NCBI GenBank assembly: GCA_030248225.1 | Contig: JASANE010010101.1 | Coordinates: forward strand, 1-64,000 | DNA: 64,000 nt | Direction: 5' to 3' | Source: Trileptium ribeirensis | Taxonomy: Eukaryota; Nematoda; Enoplea; Enoplida; Thoracostomopsidae | In this document: positions 12,793 through 23,420 of the stretch, piece after piece | How the letters are laid out: the number at the start of each line of letters is the position of its first letter | Numbering within the stretch: position 1 is the first letter of the stretch | Notes under the pieces: model-generated | Databases searched by the model: none | The model's input: the letters and a program-made list of their open reading frames with translations, nothing else | What the model was told of the DNA's origin: nothing | Made by a program: the position numbers and the translations under genes

Positions 12793-13044
12793 TCCTTTGC
12801 CGCTAAATTAATCTGTATTTCGTGCAATTTTGAAGAACCATTTGCCACAGCGGTGAATTGAACAAAGATCGTTTGGTTGCGACCCTCGGATACTTTATGC
12901 TGTGAGATAATGCTCCGTTCCTTATGGAATCTCAGAAAGCGAACGAATACAACGCGTGTGCAAGCGCAAGCCGCACGACAAACACGACAGGTGTATCGCT
13001 TCACAATGTATGCTGTACCATGTGAGACATTATGCGAGAAAGGG
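12793..13044. mobile_element. piggyBac-type MITE flanked by TTAA
   Basis: TTAA at 12,789-12,792 is followed by TCCTTTGCCGC. The right end reads GCGAGAAAGGG directly before TTAA at 13,045-13,048. A TTAA target duplication with CCCTTT-like termini is the signature of piggyBac elements. The 252-bp interior has no coding capacity. A diverged second copy follows immediately. Confidence 0.65.
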
Positions 13045-13071
13045 TTAATCAAGCGATAGTCTAAATTTTTA

Positions 13072-13344
13072 ATAACACTTTGCCGTATGAATTAATCTGT
13101 ATTTCATGCAATGATGAAAAACTTTTGCCACAGCAGCGGATTTAGCCTGGATCGTTTAGTTGCTAGCCTCGTGCACGAGCCACTATGCAATCTATGAGCT
13201 GTTGTTCAGTTCCTTAAAGAGCCTCGCAAAGTGAGCGATTGACAACGCACAGGCCAACTCTCGCCGAAAGATAAAAACGACAAGTGTATCGATTCACAAT
13301 GCGCGCCGTATCATAAGTGAGACACTATGCGGGGAAGGGCTAAA
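13072..13344. mobile_element. Second, diverged copy of the piggyBac-type MITE
   Basis: The segment repeats the preceding element module by module: CTTTGCCGTATGAATTAATCT, TTTGCCACAGC, GATCGTTTAGTTGC, GTGTATCGATTCACAATG, and ends GAGACACTATGCGGGGAAGGG. Its terminal TTAA sites are mutated. Both copies have the same orientation, so the pair is a tandem arrangement rather than a foldback. Confidence 0.6.
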
Positions 13345-13679
13345 CTGGTGCTAATTTAGAACTTAATACAGCTTCGCACGTGTTACTACGGTTATTATAT
13401 GCACGATATCGGCGTAGAAATAAAGCAAGTAAATAAATTACAGCAACAACTGCTATTGTTACAATAAGAATTAAACGCAGACCAAATCGAACGATATCGC
13501 AATCGATCGATCTTTCTTTTAAACGAAATTCGTCAAATTACACGGAAACTAACATTTTTATTATTTTTTCTTTTGACAAAATCAGTTTTCGTTTCAACGA
13601 TTATTTTTATTTTATTGACGGAGGCAAGACGAGCCACCGAAGGTGGCGAGTCGCAGCCGGAGGCGTACATTTAACTTTT

Positions 13680-14629
13680 TATATATCAATATACTAGACG
13701 CAAAATTTCAATTTTCTCTGTGACTTTTTTTTTGTTTGTCACAGACAGGTCTGCAGGTTGAACGCCTGGGCCGATTTTAGAAATTTTTTTTCTTCGTTTT
13801 GCATATTCTCTTGCGGAGTGCCCTTTCATTGAGCACTTTTTTCTACGAAAATTGCTTTGTACTCAAAATTAAGCAAATGTTGCTCAAACTTAGGGATTTT
13901 TGCCATTTTTTCAGCTTTTTCACCGCATCTCGACAACCGTTCGTGCTATTTCGGCGATTTTTTTTACATAAAATGTATTTTCACGTTTTCTAAACAGCTG
14001 TATATAGCTGATTGACGTATTTCATCTCTTTCCTTAAAAATTAAGCAAATTCTCTTAAAATTGACTTAGGGAAACCTAAGTTCATCATATCTCGACAACC
14101 GTTCGTGCTATCTCGGTCATTTTTTGACATAACATGTACCTTCACGTTGTCTAAAAGACTGTATACGAGTGATCTACTTACCTTTATAAATTCTCTTAAA
14201 ATTAAGCAAAGTCTCTTAAAAATGAGTGAAAAATTATCTAGTTTTATCACGCGTGCTTGGGTTTTTGTTTAATGCATGGATTCATAGTTTTAACTTTGGT
14301 ATTACGTAAAAACATGATAGTGTTTGTCACATTTTGAGCCTATAACGCTTGCTACTCAAACACTAACAGAATAACACTTGTCATTTTGAATAGTTCAAAT
14401 TATACGTATCGTTCATAGTCAAATTCGAACATTATTTTACAGAATAAATTCAGTTTCTTAAAATTGTTTTCATGGTGAAAATTCGAAGATGAGGTGTAGC
14501 TACTCGATTTAAATGAGTATGTTACTTTTAAACTGTTACCAAAAATGTTAGAAATTCCACAAGCTGTATGCACTATTCACGCCGTTGTTAACCACCATGC
14601 CTCCGTCACCCACGTTTACGTGTTACTAG
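13680..14629 (+). mobile_element. Non-autonomous Helitron/Helentron, copy 1 of a head-to-tail dimer
   Basis: The 5' side begins TATATATCAATATACTAGACGC and is followed by a C/T-rich leader with TGTTTGTCACAGACAGG. The 3' side ends in CACG-TTTA-CGTG, a perfect 4-bp-stem hairpin, then TTACTAG followed by T. A subterminal hairpin plus a CTRR-T end is the hallmark of Helitron 3' termini. Interior TTAAAATTAAGCAAA and CATCTCGACAACCGTTCGTGCTATxTCGG modules are repeated twice within the unit. No Rep/helicase coding sequence is present, so it must be mobilised in trans. The next copy begins at the very next base. Confidence 0.75.
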
Positions 14630-15411
14630 TATATATCAATATACTAGACGCAAAATTTCAATTTTCTCTGTGACTTTTTTTTTGTTTGTCACAGACAGGT
14701 CTGCAGGTTGAACGCCTGGGCCGATTTTAGAAATTTTTTTTCTTCGTGTTGCATATTCTCTTGCGGAGTGCCCTTTCATTGAGCACTTTTTTCTACGAAA
14801 ATTGCTTTGTACTCAAAATTAAGCAAATGTTGCTCAAACTTAGGGATTTTTGCCATTTTTTCAGCTTTTTCACCGCATCTCGACAACCGTTCGTGCTATT
14901 TCGGCGATTTTTTTACATAAAATGTATTTTCACGTTTTCTAAACAGCTGTATATAGCTGATTGACGTATTTCATCTCTTTCCTTAAAAATTAAGCAAATT
15001 CTCTTAAAATTGACTTAGGAAAACCTAAGTTCATCATATCTCGACAACCGTTCATGCTATCTCGGTCATTTTTTGACATAACATATACCTTCACGTTTTC
15101 TAAAAGACTGTATACGAGTGATCTACTTACCTTTATAAATTCTCTTAAAATTAAGCAAAGTCTCTTAAAAATGAGTGAAAAATTATTAAGTGTGTTATAA
15201 CTTTTGAATGACTCGGCCGATTTGGACTAAATTTCATTGATGGGTACAACTTGATAGATGTATTGTCATTCTACTGTATAAATAACTAGACGTTTTCATG
15301 TCTTCCTCTTATTATTGTTACCAAAAATGTTAGAAATTCCACAAGCTGTATGCACTATTCACGCCGTTGTTAACCACCATGCCTCCGTCACCCACGTTTA
15401 CGTGTTACTAG
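14630..15411 (+). mobile_element. Non-autonomous Helitron/Helentron, copy 2 (abutting copy 1)
   Basis: It starts with the same TATATATCAATATACTAGACGC directly after the CTAG end of copy 1. It is nearly identical over its first ~550 bp, with only scattered substitutions. It differs in a middle segment (15,187-15,316 replaces 14,236-14,534), then rejoins copy 1 for the last ~95 bp, including the CACGTTTACGTG hairpin and CTAG end at 15,411. The junction with no intervening base is what rolling-circle read-through of a terminator would give. The host sequence around the insertion is T-rich on both sides, compatible with the T-T target of Helentrons. Confidence 0.75.
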
Positions 15412-16018
15412 TTTTAACACAATCGAAATTCGTTAAATTAAACGGGAACTAACATTTTTATTAAATTTGTACTTTAACCTAATCGAAATTTGTTATATTA
15501 ATCCCAAACGATCGATTATTGTTTAAACAAAAACGATCGAAACTTCGTTCGATTTTTAGCACTTAATTTTCAACTGTTGGGTAATACACAATTGTATTAC
15601 GTACATATGAAGGAAGCTACATACTGAAAAAGATGCATTACCTACATTACAAGCACAGGTACACTGAAAATCAATCATACAGGCGCAACGGTTACATCAT
15701 AAGAACGCGTCTTAACTAGCTACCTAAAGCTCACGGTTATATTTTTATCCAAGAAAATCTTAAAATACAGTGTAATCGCGAGAAATTTATACTGTTGGTT
15801 CGGAAATTTACAAATTTTGTTCGAACACTGGTGGCAATTTTACAGTGCATTTTCAACATTTTTCCGTGCGAGAGCTCAAAGTTTGTGCAAAACTTGTTTG
15901 TAGATCACAATAATTGCTGTTTTTTCGTTCGAATTGCGACAATTTAGTTTAGGCGAGTACAGTAGCATTATCACTATGTTATGTTAGCAACCAAAATATT
16001 CATCAAAAAGTAATAAAA
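15412..16018. other. Putative 3' UTR and downstream region of the FAPP2-like gene, with MITE-like sequence
   Basis: The region between the Helitron dimer and the stop codon at 16,021-16,019 has no coding signal. At 15,418-15,575 it contains AATCGAAATTCGTTAAATTAAAC and an AACGATCGATTATT / AAAACGATCG block ending AGCACTTAATTTTC. These resemble the TIR element at 34,421-34,713, and similar sequence also flanks the dimer on the left (about 13,470-13,560). A reverse-complement AATAAA lies near 15,456, but I cannot say that it is the used polyadenylation signal. Confidence 0.35.
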
Positions 16019-16267
16019 TCAGTCGTAATGATATCTGGATCGGCTGCTACTGCTCTGTTGCTGATCAGCCGACACCAGCCCGTCGTCTAAATCGTACTTG
16101 CGATATAGGGTATTTAGTGATCTCAAGCACCGATCGATGCCGGAAACATAAGCAGTTAATTCACGTTTCAGCTGCGCCTTGTACGCTGGAGTTTGAGTCT
16201 CCTCCGGTGTTTTATTGGAAAGTGTTGATATGAATACCGCTCGTGAAGGCACTGCTGACGAAGCAAG
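16019..16267 (-). CDS. PLEKHA8-like: FAPP2-like gene, last coding exon (C-terminal part of GLTP domain)
   Basis: The exon opens in phase 0 after a good acceptor (ATATTATTTCAG) and reads LASSAVPSRAVFISTLSN, then KAQLKRELTAYVSGIDRCL and RSLNTLYRKYDLDDG, before a Ser/Gln-rich tail and the stop TGA at 16,021-16,019. It encodes 82 residues. The pattern matches the end of the FAPP2 GLTP domain, where a helix of the form R-D-L-x-x-Y-L is followed by L-x-x-L-x-x-L-Y-x-x-x-x-L. The short hydrophilic tail after the domain is a local extension. The phase joins cleanly to the 20,785-20,917 exon across a 4.5-kb intron that carries Helitron-derived sequence. Confidence 0.9.
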   Translation of the reverse strand, partial: LASSAVPSRAVFISTLSNKTPEETQTPAYKAQLKRELTAYVSGIDRCLRSLNTLYRKYDLDDGLVSADQQQSSSSRSRYHYD

Positions 16268-17239
16268 CTGAAATAATATATAATACAAGCATATGTATGC
16301 AGAAAAGCCACATATTGACTGTCGTTTTGACAGCGAGCGACTAACGGTCAATCGTTAGTTGTATAATTTTGGGGAACGGCAAAATACAGTATGTTAAGAA
16401 ATAATAGCATACATAGCTACGTACAAATTGGTTATGCAAAGTTATCTAAAGTACTAGATTTTATTAGAAGTTTAATAGTTTAGATTGTATATCACAGCTT
16501 GTGATTATAGATTGTGCGCTCCGGTCAGATCAAGGTATCTGCAGGATTTAAAACCTTTTTGGGAAAGGCACATCGTAGTTCAAGCCATCGGCGATGTAAC
16601 GCAAGACACCTTAGTGGTAACATAACATAACTGTTCAGCGCGTCGATAAATCCAGTCTTTGAGTGTTCATTTCCCCGTCTGTAGATTTTTCGCATTATTA
16701 CTATGGGCTCATGATGTATAGAGATCAATATAGAACTAATAAAAAGCTAACTCAAATAGTACTTGCGATTACGTTCTAATTATTAACGTTAAATAAATAC
16801 ATGGCGAACTTCAGCTTGAATTCAAATGCAGGTTCGCCAATATTAGTGACCAGAACTATAACCAATAAGATCAGTATATAAGGGGTTAGAGATTGAAAAC
16901 TTGACTCGACATTAATATAACTGAAAGGTATTAACTGTTACGACACTGGTAAATTTCACTTCAAAAATTTCTATTTCTAGTTCCTTACTAATGGCTTCAC
17001 CGCTAGATAGACTTTTTCGAAATGACAATAAACAAGGGGGCCGAAGTTGCCAATGGTTATAAAATGGGAGAACAACACGTTTTCCCTAACGGGAGTATGA
17101 AAATTTTGTCAGAATCAAATGTTTTAAAGGTAAGTGCTAAGCTAATTAATAAATTACCTCAGAAGCACAACTAAATATAATTTATTTCCATTAACACAAA
17201 TATACACATTCTTAATAAAATATTTTATATTAAAAATCT

Positions 17240-17560
17240 AACAGGGTTCGACAACCAGAAATATGGGGATCCGAATTTAGTGGTCAGGAACAGGGGTGGG
17301 GCTCTGAATTTAGTGTTTAAGAACCTGGGGATATGAATTTTGTGTTCGATATCTTTGGGGTCTGACTTTAATTGCAAGAAACTAGCTTGACCATGATTTA
17401 GTGGTCGTAGAATATGGGGAACCGGGTCTAGATATGATGGTCCAAGAGCATAGTGGTGATCAAGCCCGATAGCCCAAAAACATGGTGGCGGTCCAAGCAC
17501 TTTGAAGGCCGTAGAAATATGGTGGGTACTAAGACGTCTGCGACGTGCCACTACCGAGAA
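17240..17560. repeat. Degenerate minisatellite, ~33-bp unit
   Basis: Irregular repeats of a unit like GAATTTAGTGGTCAAGAAC plus TGGGGAT recur about eight to ten times with substitutions (for example at 17,272, 17,307, 17,335, 17,395 and 17,450). Reading frames inside it, rich in Pro/His/Leu on the minus strand, follow from the repeat. It lies in the last intron of the FAPP2-like gene. Confidence 0.6.
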
Positions 17561-17800
17561 CATAGACAAGGTATTTGGTTTCACAATATTCGATAACATC
17601 GATCATCATCAACTCTCGGTTAAACTACACATTGTTACACGATAACACCAGGCGCAATGATGTTTTATATAGTGTCAACGATCCCAGCGAAGCATCCAGT
17701 ATTGTTGGTATTTACAACTTACACCGTACTCAAACAAATTATGCTTTTTTGTAGTTTTGCAATGCAAGTGTAATTACATAGCTAAACCGACAATATCATA

Positions 17801-20745
17801 ATAGTAACTCGCAAAGCGGTGGGGAAAACGGCGGGTGTGGCTACCCTGCAAATAGCGACCATATTATCGCCGCTCGAAACTCAGGTTCCCGCCCGTTAAG
17901 TCCAATGATAACAGTTATACAACGGCAATACTTTAATGACAATCCTACCTAGGCCATAATCACAATGTGATATCATATGTCATATCATATTCCTAGAAAC
18001 ATTTATTTCTTCCTGCAACGATGAAAGAGACAAAAATGTGGATATTTATAATAATCACAGATTTTAAAGTAGAAGAATGATTTTTACGTTCTAGGGCCGG
18101 GGACACTAGCCTTATTTAATGCATACAACGCAAATAAAAAATTTCTTTTATGTATTCTGAAAACCTCAAAAACCTATATACACATTCTATTGAACTACAT
18201 TGAAAAAGTGACTAAATTTGTTAATTTTTTGCTCCCATATCATCCCGCAGAGTTAATAGCATACCCAATGTGAGGTTAAAACAATTAAACCACCGTGTTT
18301 AACTGGTGAAATAACCATATACTCCTATCGTTCGCCGTGTAACAAGCAAGAAACTTAGTTTGTAAAAATTTTGAAAATTTCACCTTTTCGGGTATATTGT
18401 TTAAGCTATACAACGCAAATACAAAATTAAACTAGTAGGTGATCCAAAATGGTTAAAGTGAGAAAGTATCAAATTTGTGTTATAATAATTGTGAGAATTT
18501 AGGTGAGAATTCAAGAGAGCAGTGCAAACACAAAGCTAGCTGCGAATACATTTTATTACACGCCGAATAAAAATTGCGAAAACAAATCAATCGGGTGAAG
18601 AGTTATGGTACTAACAGACAGAGAACAAACTATCTTTGCCGCAATATCCGCTATTTCAGCAAACTTAATTTATACTGAAAGGCAATTTATATACATTACG
18701 ATAAACGGCACGTATATTGACACAGTGTATGACTAATGACTTATCATAAAATTAGTTATTACCGCTGAGTCTTATAGACCCTAGGTCCTAGCGAACATTA
18801 ATTCAAAGAAATCAGAATTCAAAATAAATTAGACAGCGGAAGCAACCATCAATGCTCGGTTTTGCACAAAGTCGATGTCGATACGGCACATCGAGTCACG
18901 TGTATTTCGTCGATTAGCTCAACTTTTGTGGAAGCATACTTAACAAACTATATAAATTTCGTTTGTTAAATATTTATACGAACCATTTATCTTAATTAAT
19001 TACTACATAGCTAGTTTTTGCTTGCATGTAAAAGAACAACACTTTATTTCAACAATTATAATTCAGATACAGGTAATCAGATTTGGCTAGTTATTCTTCC
19101 TTCTTGATGTATTTAGTAGTTAGCATATTCATGCATGCGCGTTCGTCGATAACTCCACCTACTGAGAACTAATGTTACATATAAGTTTTTCATGCAAAAA
19201 TTAACTTAAATTTAAACTATGAACAATTAATGTAGCCTGATAATAATGTGGATCGATCTGAAGAAATTTTCACACAGCTTATGACATTATGTGGCATAAA
19301 TATACTCCAAATATTCCAACTGAGGCGTATGGTGCGATGAAGTAACGGATTCGAGACTGATATTTAGGGCCAAATTTAACGAAATCTTTAGTTTTTTGCT
19401 TGCAGCATAGTAATATGTGGACTCATTTGATTCAAATTTATGTATTGTATAAAATTTTATATAGCACCTAATACGTGATTTTATATTAATGATATTGTCT
19501 ACATAGCACTAATATTATCTAGCAAAAAATGATATTATCTACCACTAATAACCTCACATTACTTACTGCATAATGCTTCACATGTTGAAAAAATGGTTTG
19601 GACCAAAAACTCCAACATTTCACCTCGTAGTAAGTATCCGTTCAAGTTATTTTCACGGCTCGTGTAAACTTATGGGTAACACGTACGTTTGGGGTTATTC
19701 CTGCATCACGGTCAAATAAGAATATTGGTTCAAACTTTTAGCTTTATCGATCAATCTTATATATAAAATTGCTACTGTCGCCTGCCACCAAGTACTGCTT
19801 GTTCGCTTTTGACCTTGTTTTCAAGCTCCGTATCCAGTTCAGCACCAGCAGTTCTAATAATGACACGCATCATCTATGTATCCCTTCAGTTATTGGGAAG
19901 AGCCTGTTACTTATATTCAGATTTCTTTTATAACCTATCAAAATGAGTGGATTGGTTGGCTTGGTTTTGTCATAATTCTATAGTGACTGCTAGTTGGCAT
20001 ATCTATGCTGCTAATTTAATCTCGGTGGATGTTAAGTTTTCCTGGAACATCTGAGCATTGCACCGCTTCCTGGCTATAATTCAGAAGTTGTAGACCCAAC
20101 AGTCCTATCGAAGCATCTAGCATATTTCGAAGCTAGCTTCAGGAAATCGTCTGCTGATGTGAAGCTTTCACCTTTAGCGTATTTGCTCTAGTCGCTGTGC
20201 TACTTAGCCGAAATAATTGTCTGCAATCCTAAACTAATATAAAGTCTACATTAAGCCGGACGCTTGATAGCAAAACCATTGTATCCAGCATGCTTGATGA
20301 ATCGTATCCTGCGTGCTTGATGACCTAATATGCACTCATTGGAAGGTAAAAAACGAGCAAATTGAATTAAAGAAATTTGAAAAATCGCTATTTCTGGCAA
20401 AGGCTCGATGAATGGCATTCGGCCCCACAGCGATCCAGGGAATGGTTCCGTAAAAAAAGTCGTAGTCTACAAATATGTAGATCTCGATGAGCTATTTTTT
20501 CGATTGTGAAGAATATAGCGCGAGATATGGACTGCGAAACATCCTTACCCTTATGACTAGATTTCGCTAAGAACCATTAAAATCAAGTTTTTTGCCATTT
20601 TGACCGGGAAGATGGGATCGGAGCCGTTTGCGTTCAACTAAATGGCACACTGTCGTCACTTTTGCTATCGAACAAAAGAGTTGTCTACATGCGACCATCC
20701 GAAAATGAGTTATGAATGACAGCGACAAAAAAAAGAAATTTTCAA
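17801..20745 (-). mobile_element. Probable Helitron-type element (minus orientation), boundaries tentative
   Basis: The 3' end in minus orientation reads CCACCGCTTTGCGAGTTACTAT at 17,801, close to the CTCGC-TTT-GCGAG hairpin plus TTACTAG end seen in other copies. The 5' side near 20,745 reads TTTTTTTTGTCGCTGTCATTCATAACTC, followed by TTTTGTTCGATAGCAAAAGTGACGAC and TGTGCCATTTAGTTGAACGC. That leader is shared with elements at 26.2, 33.5 and, more loosely, 35.2 kb. The sequence at 17,804-18,400 resembles that at 38,584-39,180 (shared modules include GAGNGTTAATAGCAT and GTTTAACTGGT). Whether the whole 2.9 kb is one element or two is not settled. Its 5' end lies only about 40 bp from a splice donor. 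Confidence 0.45.
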
Positions 20746-20784
20746 TAATAAACATTTTAAACAGGGTAGTTTTGTTAAACTTAC

Positions 20785-20917
20785 GGAAAACATTCCACGT
20801 ACTACCCAGCCGTGGAATGGCTTAAGTGTCCTGGAATATGCAATGCTAGCACACTGCGACAGCTCAACTTCGTTGTCGTCAAAACAAACCAAAAATTCAC
20901 GTACAAACCATATGCCG
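20785..20917 (-). CDS. PLEKHA8-like: FAPP2-like gene, GLTP-domain exon with the His headgroup residue
   Basis: After the acceptor ATCCGTTTCAG one base completes an Arg codon. The exon then reads GIWFVREFLVCFDDNEVE, ASIAYSRTLKPFHGWVVRG and MFS up to the donor GTAAGT. It aligns without gaps to the FAPP2 segment in which K-R-G-L-K-F-L leads to the A-Y-x-K-T-L-x-x-x-H-G-W-V-V-R-G motif. The His before GWVVRG is the conserved glycolipid-headgroup contact of GLTP-fold proteins. The exon has 133 nt, starts with one base of a split codon and ends in phase 0, matching both neighbours. Two cysteines in FLVCF and the neighbouring SQCAS are local differences. Confidence 0.92.
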
Positions 20918-23289
20918 CTGAAACGGATATTTTGCATTAAACAAACATACTGTAGAAACAAAGACCGGGAACAATATGTACATACGCACCACATATCAAT
21001 TTTGATATTACACATGGCTTCGTCAGACTACTTTTTTGCTACACAGGCTCTAATGTAGAAAAAAGACAAGGTAAAATATGTAAATACACACGGCATAGTG
21101 TCAGATTATACATACAACATGACACATGGCTTCATCAGACTATGTATTTGGCTCACTCACCATTATAACAAAATGATCTTCACTCATAATCCATCTTAAT
21201 ATAGTCAAAACTTGCGTCACATATCTGTGTTGCCAAGAAATTTGTTGCGATTATATAGTACTAGTGTCATGAAAATCAACTGAGCGGAGCGAATTTCAGC
21301 ATAATATTTCTAAGTAAAATTACAAAGAGCAAAACAATCGAAAACATTTTATGTTTCATTTTGTTGAAAACCAAAGTGATTCATAAATGAATGTCATGGA
21401 GAGGTATGATACCAACACAACATGTCGTTTATCACTAAACAAAAAAAAACGCAAAGCTAAAGCTATATAAGATGAGCCAGGATATTAGAGGCGTAAATGC
21501 TGTCGAATACAGAGAGAAATATCGCTTAATCATTATCGCAAAAGAACTTAAGAGATTTTAGACAACTTTCACAGTTCATTTGAATTTTACATGTTTATTC
21601 TGTAAACAATTTTAGCCACTTTTGTACTTAAATTAATAGCTTATCTCATCGCCAAGGTGGTGAATTAATAGCGTTGAATTATGTAACTTAGAGAAGCGTA
21701 CACGTCTACATAGAGTACCAGGAACAAAATGAGCTGAATATCAGTTATGTAGCTTGGATCGTTGAGATATGCCCGCTTGATGCGTATTTCTGGATACACG
21801 GTGTGCACAACTCCAGAGAGATTGAAGCTCCACAAAATAATACCAATAACACCGATAAAACTCGAGCAGTTGCGGACATACAGCTGTTTTCGTATATTTT
21901 TGATCTCATGGGTCCACTGAAAGCTCCATTTTGACCCAATACGGCATCGTATATAATGACAACAGCAGAACACTATGTACGGCTTCAGAGAGCAAATTGC
22001 CCTACAAAATGAGACCGAAAACGGCCATATAGCTCGGGATGTTGCGGAGATGATACGTTTTAGTAATTTCGGGTTTCATACGGCCAATTTAATAACCCTT
22101 TTGACCCAAATCCTGCATCATAAAACCCTATAGAGCTACAATACATACAATCCTACAGAGCTCTTTTACTCTACAAAATAAGTCTAGCTTGGCTAAGATA
22201 TCTGCCCCGAGCACATTCCGGGCACTTTTATGACCGGAAGGAGTTGGAACCTGTTTTTGCCGAAATTACGCTACGCGAGTCATTCCCGCAAATCCAGAAA
22301 ATGGCATCGTTGAAATTTACCGCTGTAGCCAGTTAGAATTTTTCATTACCTCGTTTCACCCGCAACACTTAGAATTCAATGACATTGATAAATGAAACTG
22401 CCAAGACAGCAAATTTTACACAAATAGGCTTTTTCGGTATAAAATATATTATAATTACAGAATTTATTACTAGTTTATTATAAATTAATAGCTGCTATGG
22501 CAGTTGGACGAACTATGAATTTGTCATATATTAGATATCGTGGAAAGCTAAAATCTGTGATACTGAGAAAACACACGGCGAGGATGAGTTATACGAAAGA
22601 ACGGTTAATGTAACCGTAGGTGAATACTTCAATTTGGAGTGGTTTTGCCGCCATGCTGTCCAAATAGAAGTTTAAGGAGCAGGCGTTGTGAAGCGCTGAT
22701 GACGCGAGAAATAAATAATGGTTAAAGAGCATTGAAGGTTCATTATGAAAGCGATGATCCTTACTATGAAAGCAATGATCTTTCAACTTAGATGAGTTTT
22801 AAAAGCATCTTTAATCGAAACACCCTATAAGGTACATCCACCTTTTTACTTATCTATAATGAAAAGTTCCGCGAAAGAGCTTAATTTGGACCAGGATTAC
22901 CAAAAATTGGCGAGTCTATGAAACGCTGTACTGTTACCAAATGCATAACAAATTCATACATGTGCATGTAAAATACTGCTAAATAAAGCCGCCTATGCAT
23001 TATGTGTTAGCTTATAACTGATACACAGTATATTACAGAGAAATAATTATTTACCCATGTCTTTCGCAAATATACCCCACCCCCAAATTTCGAAAATGGC
23101 CACCAAATTTCCCGGAACAACTTTTAAAAACCAATATAACTCATATACAGTACTCTTTGAAAATGAGTACTGTTCCTTCGATGTTCGCTCGAAGACCGCT
23201 CTATAACTTCAAAATTGTGTTAGAATAATTTTGTGCTAGACGTAAATAAATCGTGACTATAGTGATACGAAATGCAAAAATTTACGTAC

Positions 23290-23420
23290 CGTTTAAGCCA
23301 GAGCAGAGCATCGGTGGCTGAATCCGGCTCACCTGTTGTAGATTTTCGGACCTCAGATTCAACAATGCGCTGCATCGTTGAGTATGCTTCTGGGTCAGAT
23401 TCGCAACGTATGCTTAGTTT
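23290..23420 (-). CDS. PLEKHA8-like: FAPP2-like gene, GLTP-domain exon with the Trp headgroup residue
   Basis: The acceptor TTATTCTAG is followed in phase 0 by KLSIRCESDPEAYSTMQRIV, ESEVRKSTT and SATDALLWLKR, with the donor GTACGT splitting the Arg codon after two bases. LLWLKR is the GLTP motif whose Trp stacks on the sugar headgroup. The opening Lys occupies the third position of the D-x-x-x-N-x-x-K headgroup triad that begins in the preceding exon. The T-M-Q-R-I-V-x-x-E-V helix matches the T-L-Q-K-I-V-x-x-E-V helix of FAPP2. The exon has 131 nt. Confidence 0.92.

Noticed and set aside
12877..13059. Short frames on both strands at 12.8-13.06 kb
   Set aside because: They lie wholly within the piggyBac-type MITE and are not conserved in its neighbouring copy.
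16525..16728. 67-codon minus-strand frame upstream of the last FAPP2-like exon
   Set aside because: It lies inside an intron, lacks an acceptor/donor pair and has no place in the FAPP2 alignment, whose flanking exons already join in phase.
21665..21973. Hydrophobic minus-strand frame resembling a membrane protein
   Set aside because: No flanking splice sites. The neighbouring sequence up to 22,200 repeats the same words (CTACAAAATGAGACCG-type), pointing to a decayed repeat.
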